Positions 26,771-35,661 are shown, counted from the first letter of the stretch. The stretch: DNA of 64,000 bases from AP-15 sp963772965 (GCA_963772965.1 CAVYZU010000012.1:124001-188000); one strand, 5' to 3'. Notes: generated by a model not told the origin, from the letters alone. Numbers and translations: made by a program.

Positions 26771-28339
26771 TTAATGGGCTGGCGGCGGGACAAAGCCGCC
26801 GAACTCGCGCTCGATCAGCCCGGCGAAAGCAATCGTCGTGCGATCTTCGAGATAGGGGCCAATGATCTGCACGCCAATCGGCAAACCCTCCTTGCTATGC
26901 CCGATCGGCGCGACAGTCGCCGGCAGGCCCAACACCGTCGCCATGCTGGCCCAGGCGATCTGATGTCCGTAAGGAACGGGACTTCCATCCACATCAAGAT
27001 GCCTTGAGCGCGCGTTGGCGTGATCGTGCGGGAAAGCCGGGGTTGGCATTGGCGGACACAGGATCACGTCAAATGATTTGAACAATTCGCGCGTCTGCTG
27101 GCGCGGACGCCCTAGGCGGCGGTTTGCCAGGATCCAGTCGCGGTGGCTGATGCCGACCCCATGCAGTCTTGCCGTGACCAACCAATCGGCATCGGCGGGC
27201 AATTCTTTTGCCGCATCCCCAATGCGTTGATAGACATCGGTCGGAAGATCGGCACCCCGCCCCGCCGCGATCATTTCGACATGCTGCCGCGTCAAATTGG
27301 CGAGATCGGGCAATAGTGGGCTCGAGCGCGCGATGCTTACGCCCAGAGCGCCAAGACGCGTAGCCAAATTGTCGATCGCAGTCTGAACGCTTGCCGCGGT
27401 CGGGCACAGCGGATGGGTATCGAGAATCAGCACCCGAAAGCTCTTCAGATCCTGATGCCGGGCGGGCCGAAGCGCTAATTTGTAGGCGATCCCTTCGGCC
27501 GTCTCGTCGGGGCCTGCGAGGACATCGAGCTCCAGGGCGAGATCGGCGGCGCTGCGCGCCATCGGCCCCGCGACGGCAAGGCTACTACGGATCGGAATGT
27601 TCGGGACATGCGGTGGCCCGGCACCGTGCATCGGGATGAGGTCGAGGGTCGGCTTGTGGGCAAAGACGCCGCAGAAATGGGCGGGACAGCGCAATGAGCC
27701 CCCGATATCGGTGCCGAGTTCCAATGCCGCAAAGCCGGCTGCAAGGCTTGCCGCAGCCCCGCCCGATGATCCCCCGGGTGTACGCGCCAGATCCCAAGGA
27801 TTGTTGGTGGTGCCGTAGATCTCGTTGTAGCTCTGCCAATCTTCGAGCATGAACGGCACATTGGTCTTGCCGAGGATGACGGCCCCGGCGGCCTTCAGCC
27901 GGATAATGGCGAGCGAGTCGAAGTCTGGCGTCCAGCCCTTGAAGTGCGGATTGCCCCAGGTCGTCGGCAGGCCGTTGACGTTGAACGCCTCCTTGACGGT
28001 CATCGGCAAGCCGAGCAGCGGTCGGGTTTCGCCGTGCGCCAAGGCTTTGTCGGCGTCCTTGGCCGCTTCCCGAGCCCGTTCGAAATCGCGGACAACGACC
28101 GCGTTGATCGGCTTGTCGAGAGCCTCGATGCGCGCGATTGCGAGATCGGTCAGCTCGACCGACGATATCTGCTTGGCCGCAAGGGCTTTGACCAGCTCGG
28201 CGGCATTGCGGAAAGCGAGATCGCTCGGCGCGGTACCGGTCTTGTTATCGGCCAGCAGCGCGACCCGCGGCAACGCGCTGGCTGCGCTTGCCGCCGCGGC
28301 CCCGGCAAGCAAATTTCGCCTGGTGAGATTGATATCCAT
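26771..28339 (-). CDS. Tat-exported amidase (amidase signature family)
   Basis: A 522-residue amidase with a twin-arginine leader (TRRNLLAGAAAASAASALP) that points to periplasmic export. Catalytic residues are Lys116 (LPMTVKEAF), cis-Ser192 (RTPGGSSGGAAA) and Ser215 (DIGGSLR). Sequence style is close to 6-aminohexanoate-cyclic dimer and aryl amidases. ATG 28339 is preceded by GGGGAGG; a longer frame to 28489 is not conserved. It is divergent from the GIN-domain gene. Confidence 0.92.
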   Translation of the reverse strand: MDINLTRRNLLAGAAAASAASALPRVALLADNKTGTAPSDLAFRNAAELVKALAAKQISSVELTDLAIARIEALDKPINAVVVRDFERAREAAKDADKALAHGETRPLLGLPMTVKEAFNVNGLPTTWGNPHFKGWTPDFDSLAIIRLKAAGAVILGKTNVPFMLEDWQSYNEIYGTTNNPWDLARTPGGSSGGAAASLAAGFAALELGTDIGGSLRCPAHFCGVFAHKPTLDLIPMHGAGPPHVPNIPIRSSLAVAGPMARSAADLALELDVLAGPDETAEGIAYKLALRPARHQDLKSFRVLILDTHPLCPTAASVQTAIDNLATRLGALGVSIARSSPLLPDLANLTRQHVEMIAAGRGADLPTDVYQRIGDAAKELPADADWLVTARLHGVGISHRDWILANRRLGRPRQQTRELFKSFDVILCPPMPTPAFPHDHANARSRHLDVDGSPVPYGHQIAWASMATVLGLPATVAPIGHSKEGLPIGVQIIGPYLEDRTTIAFAGLIEREFGGFVPPPAH

Positions 28340-28457
28340 TCGGCGGCCTCCCCGAAGCGCGCGGCTCTTACGCTTCTTGTCGCAACTCCTTGTCCGCGCA
28401 TTACGGACTGTAGCACTCGACGACTGCGGCGTCGCGACACCACATTTTCGGCAGCCG

Positions 28458-28487
28458 GCGATCGGACTCTCGGGCGATCGGACTCTC
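28458..28487. repeat. 14-base tandem direct repeat in a divergent promoter region
   Basis: GCGATCGGACTCTC occurs perfectly at 28458-28471 and again at 28474-28487, two bases apart. It lies between the divergent amidase (start 28339) and GIN-domain gene (start 28591). It could be a local duplication or a pair of binding sites. Confidence 0.6.
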
Positions 28488-28590
28488 AAGGGTATTTCGA
28501 GGGCCGAGTGCTACGTTTTTGATGCCGCTTGTTCGGGTTCGAGTGGCGTGTTATCGCCGCCCCGTCCGGAGATCGAGATATCAGGATCGG

Positions 28591-29355
28591 ATGAGATATA
28601 TGAAGGGCGCGGCAAGCGCGATTGTCACCGCCTCGTTAGCGATAAGCACCAGCTCGGCTTGGTCGCAGACCAGTGTGATCCAGCAAAACAATGTCACCGT
28701 GAACCGCGAGGGCGCCAGCGTGACGGTCAGCGGCCAAACCGTGACGGTGCAGACCTCGACTGGCGCCGGCCGTACCGTCGGCGACGGCCAGGCCGCCTCG
28801 GAAACGCGGCCAATCGGGCCGGTCTCGGCGATCACCGCCGATGGCGCTTTCGCAGTCACGGTCAAAATCGGCTCCCCACCAAGCCTCACCATCGAAACCG
28901 ACAAGAACCTGTTGCCGATCGTCAAGACCGACGTATCGAACGGAACCCTGGAGATCTACACGGACCAATCCTATTCGGCCGACCGACGCATAAAAGTGAC
29001 CGTCACATCGCCGGGGGTGGGCGACATCTCGGCTTCTGGCAGCAACGAGATACATGCCGATGGGCTCTCGGGCGAGAAGCTGAGGATTTCGCTGAACGGG
29101 TCCAATCATGTTGAGATGACCGGAAATGTTTCGGCAATGAGCGTCGAGATGAGCGGGTCGAACCATTTATCAGCGCAGCGGCTGATCACCGATAATGCCA
29201 ATGTCACGGTTAGCGGATCAGGAAATGCGACTGTCGATGCCCGCCAGCAGATCGTCGCGGAAATATCCGGCTCCGGTTCGATTTCGGTCTACGGCAATCC
29301 GAAGCAGCGCAGCACCCAGGTCAACGGCGCGGGCACAATCAATTTTGTCGAGTGA
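28591..29355 (+). CDS. GIN domain-containing (DUF2807) secreted protein
   Basis: A 254-residue protein with a signal peptide (MKGAASAIVTASLAISTSSAWSQ) and a putative auto-transporter-adhesin head domain: FAVTVKIG, LTIETDKNLLPIV, then repeated short beta motifs ISASGSNEI, ISLNGSNHVEM, VEMSGSNHLSA, VTVSGSGNATV and EISGSGSISV. These repeats indicate a right-handed beta-solenoid. ATG 28591 has AGGA just upstream; ATG 28600 is an alternative. The role is unknown, probably at the envelope. Confidence 0.85.
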   Translation: MRYMKGAASAIVTASLAISTSSAWSQTSVIQQNNVTVNREGASVTVSGQTVTVQTSTGAGRTVGDGQAASETRPIGPVSAITADGAFAVTVKIGSPPSLTIETDKNLLPIVKTDVSNGTLEIYTDQSYSADRRIKVTVTSPGVGDISASGSNEIHADGLSGEKLRISLNGSNHVEMTGNVSAMSVEMSGSNHLSAQRLITDNANVTVSGSGNATVDARQQIVAEISGSGSISVYGNPKQRSTQVNGAGTINFVE

Positions 29356-29375
29356 TCGGCCGAGCGCCGACGAGA

Positions 29376-29870
29376 TTATTGGACGCGGCCCCGGGTCTGG
29401 CCGCCGTCGCAGGCGCAATCGGAGCCGCTGCGCAAAGAACTCGCCCGCATCCAGGCGGGGGCGACAAACGAGCAACTGCCGCTAGATGTAATGCATTGGT
29501 AGCTATAGCTGTCGGACGAGGCTCTATCACCCCATTGCGATGACTGCTGGTAGGCGGTAGCCGGACCACCGAATAGGCCGCCGCCGAAGGAACCACCACC
29601 CATTCCTCCGAAACCGCCGCCCATGCCGCCGCCACCACCACTCATCCCTCCCCCGCCACCACTGCCCGTACCACCACCACCCCCGCTCATACCGCCGCCA
29701 CCACCGCTCATGCCGCCGCCGCTACCTCCCATGCCGCCCGCGAGGACGAACCCGACATGGCCGGGAGGGACGGCCTTTGGCGCAGGAAACTCGGCGGAAA
29801 AGGCAGGACAGATCGCAATGCCCCCCGCCGTTGCCGCAAAAATCGCTGAAATCGCCAGCCGCTTGCTCAT
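29376..29870 (-). CDS. Secreted Gly-rich low-complexity protein
   Basis: A 164-residue protein with a clear signal peptide (MSKRLAISAIFAATAGGIA, cleavage near FSA). A central block of about 60 residues of GGGGMSGGGGG-type repeats follows, then a Cys-containing tail (YQCITSSGSCSF, CACDGGQTRGRVQ). The tail looks conserved and may be the functional part. GAGGGAGG precedes the ATG. It is divergent from the caspase gene with 126 bases between starts, so a shared promoter region is possible. Function unknown. Confidence 0.72.
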   Translation of the reverse strand: MSKRLAISAIFAATAGGIAICPAFSAEFPAPKAVPPGHVGFVLAGGMGGSGGGMSGGGGGMSGGGGGTGSGGGGGMSGGGGGMGGGFGGMGGGSFGGGLFGGPATAYQQSSQWGDRASSDSYSYQCITSSGSCSFVAPAWMRASSLRSGSDCACDGGQTRGRVQ

Positions 29871-29996
29871 CGGGGCCTCCCTCGTAATCTCGTTTTAAGG
29901 ATAATCTGAGGCGGGGCTGGCGACTATCGATTGGTTCACATTGGTTGAGCAGCCCTCTCGGTCATATCGTGAGCGGAGCGGCGCAGACGGACGACG

Positions 29997-32018
29997 ATGA
30001 GCCAGAATTGGGCGATCTGCATCGGCATCGACCGATACGACAATCTGCAGCCATTGCAGTTTGCCAAGCGTGATGCCGAGGTGCTGCGCGACTTTTTCGA
30101 AAAGGAAGTCGCGTTCGACAAAGTCTATTTCTTTGCCGATGACGCACCGCCGATCCCGACCGATTTCGGTGAACCGATCCGCTCGACGCCGACCGGCGGC
30201 ACGTTGCGTCGCTTTCTGCGGATCCGCTTCGAACAAAAATTCCTAAAGCCGAGTGATAATCTCTGGTTCTTCTTTGCCGGCCATGGCAGGCGCGAACGCG
30301 AGCGCGACTATTTGATGCCGAGCGACGCCGACCCCGGCAATGTCGAGGAAACCGCGATTCCGGTCAGCCTCGTCACCGAGCGGCTGCGACGCTGCGGCGC
30401 CGAGAACGTAATCCTGCTACTAGACGCCTGCCGCAACGAGGGTGCGCGCGATGGCGAAGGAATTGGGTCCGAGACGCAGCCAGGTGTCGTCGCAATATCG
30501 TCGTGCCGCCCGAACGAGCGCTCCTATGAAATCGACGAGTTGAAGCACGGCGCCTTCACCTACACGCTTTTAGAAGGACTGCGGCTCGAGGACCAAGCCA
30601 ATTGCGCGACTGTCGAACGGCTCGACGAGTACCTGCGCGTCCGAGTTCCGGAACTGTGCCAGCACTACAGAAAGCCGCGCCAGACCCCGTACACCCAGGC
30701 GGAGCCGATCGAGAAGCGCCATCTCATTCTGCTGCCGAAACGCGCCAGCCTGACCGATATCGCCCCGCTCCGGGTCGACGCGCTGCAGGCGGAGACCAAA
30801 GGCGATCTTGAGACCGCCGAGCAATTGTGGTGGCGGGTTATCGCCGTTTCTCCGGCCGATGCGCAGGCCCATGAGGCGGTTAAACGGATCGCCTTGAAGC
30901 AGGCGGAGGCTGGAGCCCGTGCACCGCCGCCGCCGATTGTAGAATCACGTTTATCGCCGCAGCATCAGCCACCCGGTGACGCGCAAAGAAGACCACTGCT
31001 GACCCGCAGACGAGCAATGGCAGCCGGTGCATTGATGGCGGGAGGAGCGGCGGCGATCGCCGTGGTGCCATTCATCCGGAAACGAACGTCACTGCCGACC
31101 TTGCGCGCGATTCGTTTCGGGTTTGCGCAGGTCGACGCAAAGGGGAAGCAGAAATCCCTGCAGCATGCCGCCGCCATGGTTTTTACAGAGAATCTCGGAT
31201 CGGCGAATGGCCTCGACATGGTCGCCATTCCGGGCGGCAGCTTTACAATGGGTTCGCCCGACAGCGAGCCTGAACGGCAGCCCAATGAGGGGCCGCAGCA
31301 CCATGTCACACTGGCGCCGTTTTTTGTCGGCTCAGCGCCAATAACCCAGGCGCAATGGCTGGCGGTGGTCATGGCGCATCCTGCGAAGCTGCAATACGAT
31401 TTGAACCCCAGTCCGTCTTTTTTTCGCGGCATCGATCTGCCGGTCGAAAGCATTACCTGGTACCAGGCAGCGGAATATTGCCGGCGCCTATCCGCAATAA
31501 CCGGGCGCGACTATCGGCTGCCGAGCGAAGCGCAGTGGGAATATTGTTGCCGCGCGGGGTCGACCGATCCGTTCAATGTCGGGCCGACGGTCACGACCGA
31601 TTTGGCGAATTATTGTGGAACTGGCGGGGCGGTGTGCGGCGACAGTGACGGGCACAGTATCGCATCGGCTTATTATGCCGGCGTCAAATACGAGTCGGGC
31701 GCCTATGGCCAAGGGCCAGCAGGCATCTTTCGCGGAACGACGACGCGCGCCGGCACCTTTCCGCCCAACCGGTTCGGGGTTTACGACATGCACGGCAATG
31801 TCTGGGAATTGTGCCTCGACATGACTACGTCGAGCTACGACCAAGTGCCGCGCGACGGCAGCGCCTATCTGGCCGACCCGGCGGAGAGCAACCGGATCCT
31901 GCGCGGCGGGTCGTGGTCGCACAACCCGGCGATCTGCCGCTCAGCCTTTCGCAACTTGATCGAACCCGACAATCCGGGGTGGCAGGGCCGCATCGGGATG
32001 CGGGTCGTGTGTGTCTAG
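29997..32018 (+). CDS. Caspase (peptidase C14) - transmembrane - FGE-sulfatase fusion protein
   Basis: A 673-residue multi-domain protein. Residues 1 to about 245 form a caspase-type p20 domain: NWAICIGIDRYDN, catalytic His96 in FFFAGHG and Cys145 in LLLDACRN. A linker region to 335 contains a helical LETAEQLWWRV repeat-like segment. A hydrophobic span at about 340-360 follows RRR and may anchor the protein. Residues 403-673 form an FGE-sulfatase/SUMF1 domain (MVAIPGGSFTMGSPDSEP, RLPSEAQWEYCCRAG, VYDMHGNVWEL, ILRGGSWS). Only one of the two catalytic FGE cysteines aligns (AICRSAFRN), so the domain probably recognises ligand rather than making formylglycine. Caspase-FGE fusions occur in predicted bacterial conflict systems. 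It precedes the Trypco1-like gene by 18 bases. Confidence 0.92.
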   Translation: MSQNWAICIGIDRYDNLQPLQFAKRDAEVLRDFFEKEVAFDKVYFFADDAPPIPTDFGEPIRSTPTGGTLRRFLRIRFEQKFLKPSDNLWFFFAGHGRRERERDYLMPSDADPGNVEETAIPVSLVTERLRRCGAENVILLLDACRNEGARDGEGIGSETQPGVVAISSCRPNERSYEIDELKHGAFTYTLLEGLRLEDQANCATVERLDEYLRVRVPELCQHYRKPRQTPYTQAEPIEKRHLILLPKRASLTDIAPLRVDALQAETKGDLETAEQLWWRVIAVSPADAQAHEAVKRIALKQAEAGARAPPPPIVESRLSPQHQPPGDAQRRPLLTRRRAMAAGALMAGGAAAIAVVPFIRKRTSLPTLRAIRFGFAQVDAKGKQKSLQHAAAMVFTENLGSANGLDMVAIPGGSFTMGSPDSEPERQPNEGPQHHVTLAPFFVGSAPITQAQWLAVVMAHPAKLQYDLNPSPSFFRGIDLPVESITWYQAAEYCRRLSAITGRDYRLPSEAQWEYCCRAGSTDPFNVGPTVTTDLANYCGTGGAVCGDSDGHSIASAYYAGVKYESGAYGQGPAGIFRGTTTRAGTFPPNRFGVYDMHGNVWELCLDMTTSSYDQVPRDGSAYLADPAESNRILRGGSWSHNPAICRSAFRNLIEPDNPGWQGRIGMRVVCV

Positions 32019-32036
32019 TACAGAGGGAAGCATGAC

Positions 32037-32417
32037 ATGACCGGCCAGCAAGGATCGCTGTGGTTCGTTACCGAAATCGCCGCGGAGGAGACGGTCGAAG
32101 TCGCCGAGGGCAGCCGCAGCTCTGAAGATGTCGGCGGCGGCTTTGGTTCGAGCGTCGTGCAGCAAACGCGTAAGAGCTTGACCCAGCGCGTGCAGGTCAA
32201 TGTCGAGGATTTGAAACGCGAGATCGGAAATCTGCTGGGTGTCGTTGGCGACGTTTTCAACCAGGCGCGCAACGAGACCGGAATGTCGCTGGAGGAGGTC
32301 GAGTTGTCAATCGAAGTCAGCTCGGAGGGCCAAATTAGCATTCTCGGCAGTGGCGGAAAGATCGGTGGATCGGGCGGCATCAAGCTGTCATTCAAACGCC
32401 AGCGCCCGACAAGTTGA
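32037..32417 (+). CDS. Trypsin-co-occurring domain 1 (Trypco1, CU044_2847-like) protein
   Basis: A 126-residue protein with an N-terminal beta-hairpin (WFVTEIAAEETVEVAEG), a central helix and the closing motif NETGMSLEEVELSIEVSSEG, then ILGSGGKIGGSGGIKLSFKRQ. This layout matches the Trypco1 domain, which is found beside trypsin-like or caspase-like proteases in NTP-dependent conflict systems of bacteria. Its exact role, a protease partner or sensor adaptor, is not established. GAGGGA lies upstream. It is sandwiched between the caspase-FGE gene and the third gene. Confidence 0.75.
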   Translation: MTGQQGSLWFVTEIAAEETVEVAEGSRSSEDVGGGFGSSVVQQTRKSLTQRVQVNVEDLKREIGNLLGVVGDVFNQARNETGMSLEEVELSIEVSSEGQISILGSGGKIGGSGGIKLSFKRQRPTS

Positions 32418-32504
32418 CATTCCGGTGATGGGCAACTCGAATGGGACAGCAATGGCGAGCGCGACCGGGCTGGTTTTGGAGTTCTCGGACGGCCTCCGGC
32501 GGCA

Positions 32505-33098
32505 ATGTCGTTGGACGCGGTCAATGCCGGTCTGGCGCCGTACGGCGCGCGGGTGCGGCCGCTCGACTTGGCGGATTTGCCCGAGGATGTTCGCCGGCTT
32601 CTCACTCAGCCAAATTTGACTGAGAGCGAGGCCGAGCGGATCAAGGCGCAGTTCCTGTTGTCTCGTGAGCGGTTACTGCAGCTGATCGCCGAAGCCGGGC
32701 GCGCACCTCATGTGGCGGGCGGCGGGTCGATGACGCCCTATGTCGAAAACCAAGGCTATGCCTATCCGCAGCTCTATCTTGCCGAGGCCGGCGTCGATTA
32801 CGGCCGGTTCGATCGCTTTCATGTGAACACCGCCGATGACGGCACCGGGGTCGACGAGATCGGCCAGCTGCTTTATGGCGGTGGGATCAGGATTCTACAG
32901 CGGCGGCCGGGCCTGGGAGTAACGAGCCTGCACCTCGCCTGTCCCTCCGCCGATCACGGCTGGATCGTAACCTATGACGGCGGATCGTCACATATCGGCA
33001 GTCTCAGCGCAGCCTCGCCCGGCACCAAATTCCTGATGCAAGTTATCGGCTCGGAGCGCTGGAGCTTGCGCTATGACAATAATGACGGCGAGCGATAG
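32505..33098 (+). CDS. Uncharacterised caspase/Trypco1-associated protein
   Basis: A 197-residue protein from ATG 32505. The N-terminal half is helical (SLDAVNAGLAPYGARVRPLDL, ESEAERIKAQFLLSRERLLQLI). The C-terminal half looks like a beta-sandwich (FDRFHVNTADDGTGVDEIGQ, HLACPSADHGWIVTYDGG, HIGSLSAASPGTKFLMQVIG). A second ATG at 32428, 10 bases after the Trypco1 stop, opens another frame whose product ASATGLVLEFSDGL reads naturally into SLDAVNAG if one C is added at CC 32496-32497. So the true gene may be 32428-33098 (about 223 residues) with one base missing. I do not recognise the family. Position suggests a component of the same system. Confidence 0.7.
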   Translation: MSLDAVNAGLAPYGARVRPLDLADLPEDVRRLLTQPNLTESEAERIKAQFLLSRERLLQLIAEAGRAPHVAGGGSMTPYVENQGYAYPQLYLAEAGVDYGRFDRFHVNTADDGTGVDEIGQLLYGGGIRILQRRPGLGVTSLHLACPSADHGWIVTYDGGSSHIGSLSAASPGTKFLMQVIGSERWSLRYDNNDGER

Positions 33099-33106
33099 GT
33101 GAGGTG

Positions 33107-34120
33107 ATGCCGGATTACAAAATCTTTGAGGCGGGCGACGTCGCGCTGCAATCCGGGCTAACCTATCGCAACGCCCGCCTCGCCTATAAGACCTTCGGCA
33201 CGCTTGATCCCGAGAAATCGAACGTCGTCGTCTATCCGACCTCGTATGGGGCGCAGCATTACGATCTCGTATGGGCGGTCGCACCCGGCAAGGCGCTCGA
33301 CCCGACCAAGTATTTCATCGTGATCATCAACAAATTCGGCAATGGCTTGTCGTCGTCGCCGAGCAACACCCCGCCGCCCTTTGACCGCGCCCGCTACCCG
33401 CATTTCACAATGACCGACAACGTCCGTGTGCAACAACGGCTATTGCAGGAAGTTTTTGGCGTCGAGCGCGTCAAACTCGTCTACGGGTTCTCGATGGGCG
33501 CGCAACAGGCATTCCATTGGGCCGCCTTGTTTCCCGGCCGAGTCGAGCGCATTGCCGCGATCTGCGGGTCGGCGAAGACCTCGCCCCATAATTACGTCTT
33601 TCTCGAAGGGGTCATGGCGGCATTGACCGCCGACCCGGCTTGGCAGGATGGCTGGTTCGCCAGCCCGCCGACCCGCGGTTTTCAAGCAATGGGCCGGGTC
33701 TATGCCGGCTGGGGTCTGAGCCAGGCTTTCTACCGCGAGGAGGAATGGCGCAAGCTCGGCTTCTCGTCACTGGAGGATTTCTTGGTCGGCAGCTGGGAAG
33801 CCAATTTCCGCCGCCGCGACGCCAATGATTTATTGGCGATGCTGTGGATGTGGCAGCATGCCGACATCAGCGCCAACGAGCTTTATTGCGGCAACCTGAG
33901 GAGAGCGCTCGGCGCCATCACCGCCGACGCGTTGGTGATGCCGTGCGAGACCGACCTTTATTTCACGGTCGAAGACAATCGCCGCGAGGTGGCGCAGATG
34001 CCGCACGCCGAATTGCGGCCGATCCCGTCGATCTGGGGACATCGCGCCGGCAATCCCGCGCAGAACCCGGCCGACGCCAAATTCATCGACGACGCTGTCA
34101 AAGAGCTGCTGGCTCGCTGA
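33107..34120 (+). CDS. Alpha/beta fold hydrolase (homoserine O-acetyltransferase MetX-like)
   Basis: A 337-residue MetX-type hydrolase. The elbow is GFSMGAQQAF (Ser129), the histidine lies in SIWGHRAGNP, and NARLAYKTFGTL, VWAVAPGKALDP and FIVIINKFGNGLSSSP are characteristic. True MetX has GGSMGG. Here the motif is GFSMGA, so homoserine acylation is uncertain and a general hydrolase is more likely. It begins eight bases after the third caspase-cluster gene and could be co-transcribed with it; the family itself gives no link to conflict systems. Confidence 0.85.
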   Translation: MPDYKIFEAGDVALQSGLTYRNARLAYKTFGTLDPEKSNVVVYPTSYGAQHYDLVWAVAPGKALDPTKYFIVIINKFGNGLSSSPSNTPPPFDRARYPHFTMTDNVRVQQRLLQEVFGVERVKLVYGFSMGAQQAFHWAALFPGRVERIAAICGSAKTSPHNYVFLEGVMAALTADPAWQDGWFASPPTRGFQAMGRVYAGWGLSQAFYREEEWRKLGFSSLEDFLVGSWEANFRRRDANDLLAMLWMWQHADISANELYCGNLRRALGAITADALVMPCETDLYFTVEDNRREVAQMPHAELRPIPSIWGHRAGNPAQNPADAKFIDDAVKELLAR

Positions 34121-34206
34121 CGGAGAACTCATTGCCGAGACGCGCCGCCGCTCTGCTGGGTGCTCTTTGATCAGCGCGGGCTTGACCGGCGCGACGCCCA
34201 CTGGCG

Positions 34207-35661
34207 TCAGCGCGCTTCGGCTTGCATCTGTTGCCGGCGCAAGGCTCTCCCAGGGCGTTCGCCGCTGGGGCGGCCTTCGGCCCAGACCGGAACACCATTG
34301 ACAAAGACGTGCTCGATGCCGGCGGCGGTCGTCGTCGGATGTTCAAAGGTGGCGCGGTCGATGACCGTGGCGGGATCGAAGACGGTAATATCGGCATAAG
34401 CACCCGCCGCCACGGCGCCGCGGCCGTTGAGGCCGAACCGCGCCGCCGGTAGGCCGGTCATTTTACGCACCGCCTCTTCCAGCCCGAACAGGCCCAGATC
34501 GCGGCAATAATGCCCGAGAACGCGCGGAAACGTGCCCCACAGCCGCGGATGCGGATGAAAATCGTGCGGCAGACCGTCGGAGCCGATCATCGTGTGCGGA
34601 AAACTCAGCACCCGCTGCACGTCGGGCTCGTCCATTGTCCAATAGATCGCACCCGCAGGCTGCAGGCGGTTGACCGCGTCCTCGATGCTGACCCCCCAGT
34701 CGACCGCGATTACCGCCAGTTCGCGTCCGGCCTGCTCCGGCGCACTCTTCGACCAGGTGACCATCACCTTTGAAGCGCGCCCGGCCTGACCCGGGCTCAA
34801 CACCGTTGATGACGCGATATAGGGATAGGCGTCGAGCCCGACCTCCTGCCCCGCGATCGCCGCGGCGATAACCGGCAGGGTCGCCGCGGTGCGGCCGAAA
34901 TTCGTTCGGCCGATGGTTTTGTGATGCGAGATCACGACGGGTATCCCCGCCGCGCGCCCGACCGCAAAACTCTCTTCGAGGCTGTCGAGGACATGCTCGC
35001 CTTCATTGCGCATATGCGTGGTGTAGAGTGCGCCGGCCGGTTGCAGCAGTGCCGCCAACGCCTCGATCTCGGCCGGCGGCGCATGCTCCGCCGGAGCATA
35101 GGCGAGCCCGGTCGACATGCCGATCGCACCGGCGTCGAGCGCCTCCTGCAATAATTCTCGCATACGCCCGATCTCGGCATTTTCGGCCGGGCGGTCGAGC
35201 GCTGTCATCGAGCCGACGCGCAAGGTCGAATGACCGACGAGGCAGGCGGCGTTGATCGCCGCCGGGTTGCGGCCGAGCGCCATGAGGTAATCAGCGAAAC
35301 AGCCGTACTGGTAATCGGCGGCGTCACCGATCAGATCGAGCGGCGGTGGGGGAGCATGGTCGATCGCAAGCGGCGCGAGGCTGATGCCGCAATTGCCGGT
35401 GACGACCGTGGTGACGCCCTGGCTCGCCTTCGCCGCCATTTCCGGCGTCGCGAACAATGCGCGGTCGTCATGCGTGTGGACGTCGATAAATCCGGGCGCC
35501 ACGATCTTGCCGGAGACATCGATCTCGCGCGCGCCCGTGACCTTGCCGACCGCGCCAACCTCGGAAATTCGGTCGCCTGATAACGCGACATCGGCGCGAA
35601 ACCGTGCGCGGCCGCTGCCGTCGACAACCTCGCCACCGCGTAAAATGTATTGAGTCATCAT
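34207..35661 (-). CDS. N-acyl-D-amino-acid deacylase (D-aminoacylase) family amidohydrolase
   Basis: A 484-residue TIM-barrel amidohydrolase. The metal motif is DVHTHDD (His62, His64), Cys91 lies in TGNCGIS, and SHHKTIGR and MIGSDGLPHDFHPHPRLWGTFPRVLG mark the D-aminoacylase branch. It removes acyl groups from N-acyl-D-amino acids. The C-terminal FNGRGAVAAGAYADITVFDPATV-type end is normal. It stands alone, convergent with the MetX-like gene. Confidence 0.92.
   Translation of the reverse strand: MMTQYILRGGEVVDGSGRARFRADVALSGDRISEVGAVGKVTGAREIDVSGKIVAPGFIDVHTHDDRALFATPEMAAKASQGVTTVVTGNCGISLAPLAIDHAPPPPLDLIGDAADYQYGCFADYLMALGRNPAAINAACLVGHSTLRVGSMTALDRPAENAEIGRMRELLQEALDAGAIGMSTGLAYAPAEHAPPAEIEALAALLQPAGALYTTHMRNEGEHVLDSLEESFAVGRAAGIPVVISHHKTIGRTNFGRTAATLPVIAAAIAGQEVGLDAYPYIASSTVLSPGQAGRASKVMVTWSKSAPEQAGRELAVIAVDWGVSIEDAVNRLQPAGAIYWTMDEPDVQRVLSFPHTMIGSDGLPHDFHPHPRLWGTFPRVLGHYCRDLGLFGLEEAVRKMTGLPAARFGLNGRGAVAAGAYADITVFDPATVIDRATFEHPTTTAAGIEHVFVNGVPVWAEGRPSGERPGRALRRQQMQAEAR

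Noticed and set aside
29623..29898. Proline-rich plus-strand frame
   Set aside because: It is the antisense of the Gly-rich repeat block of the secreted protein at 29376-29870, which has a signal peptide and ribosome binding site.
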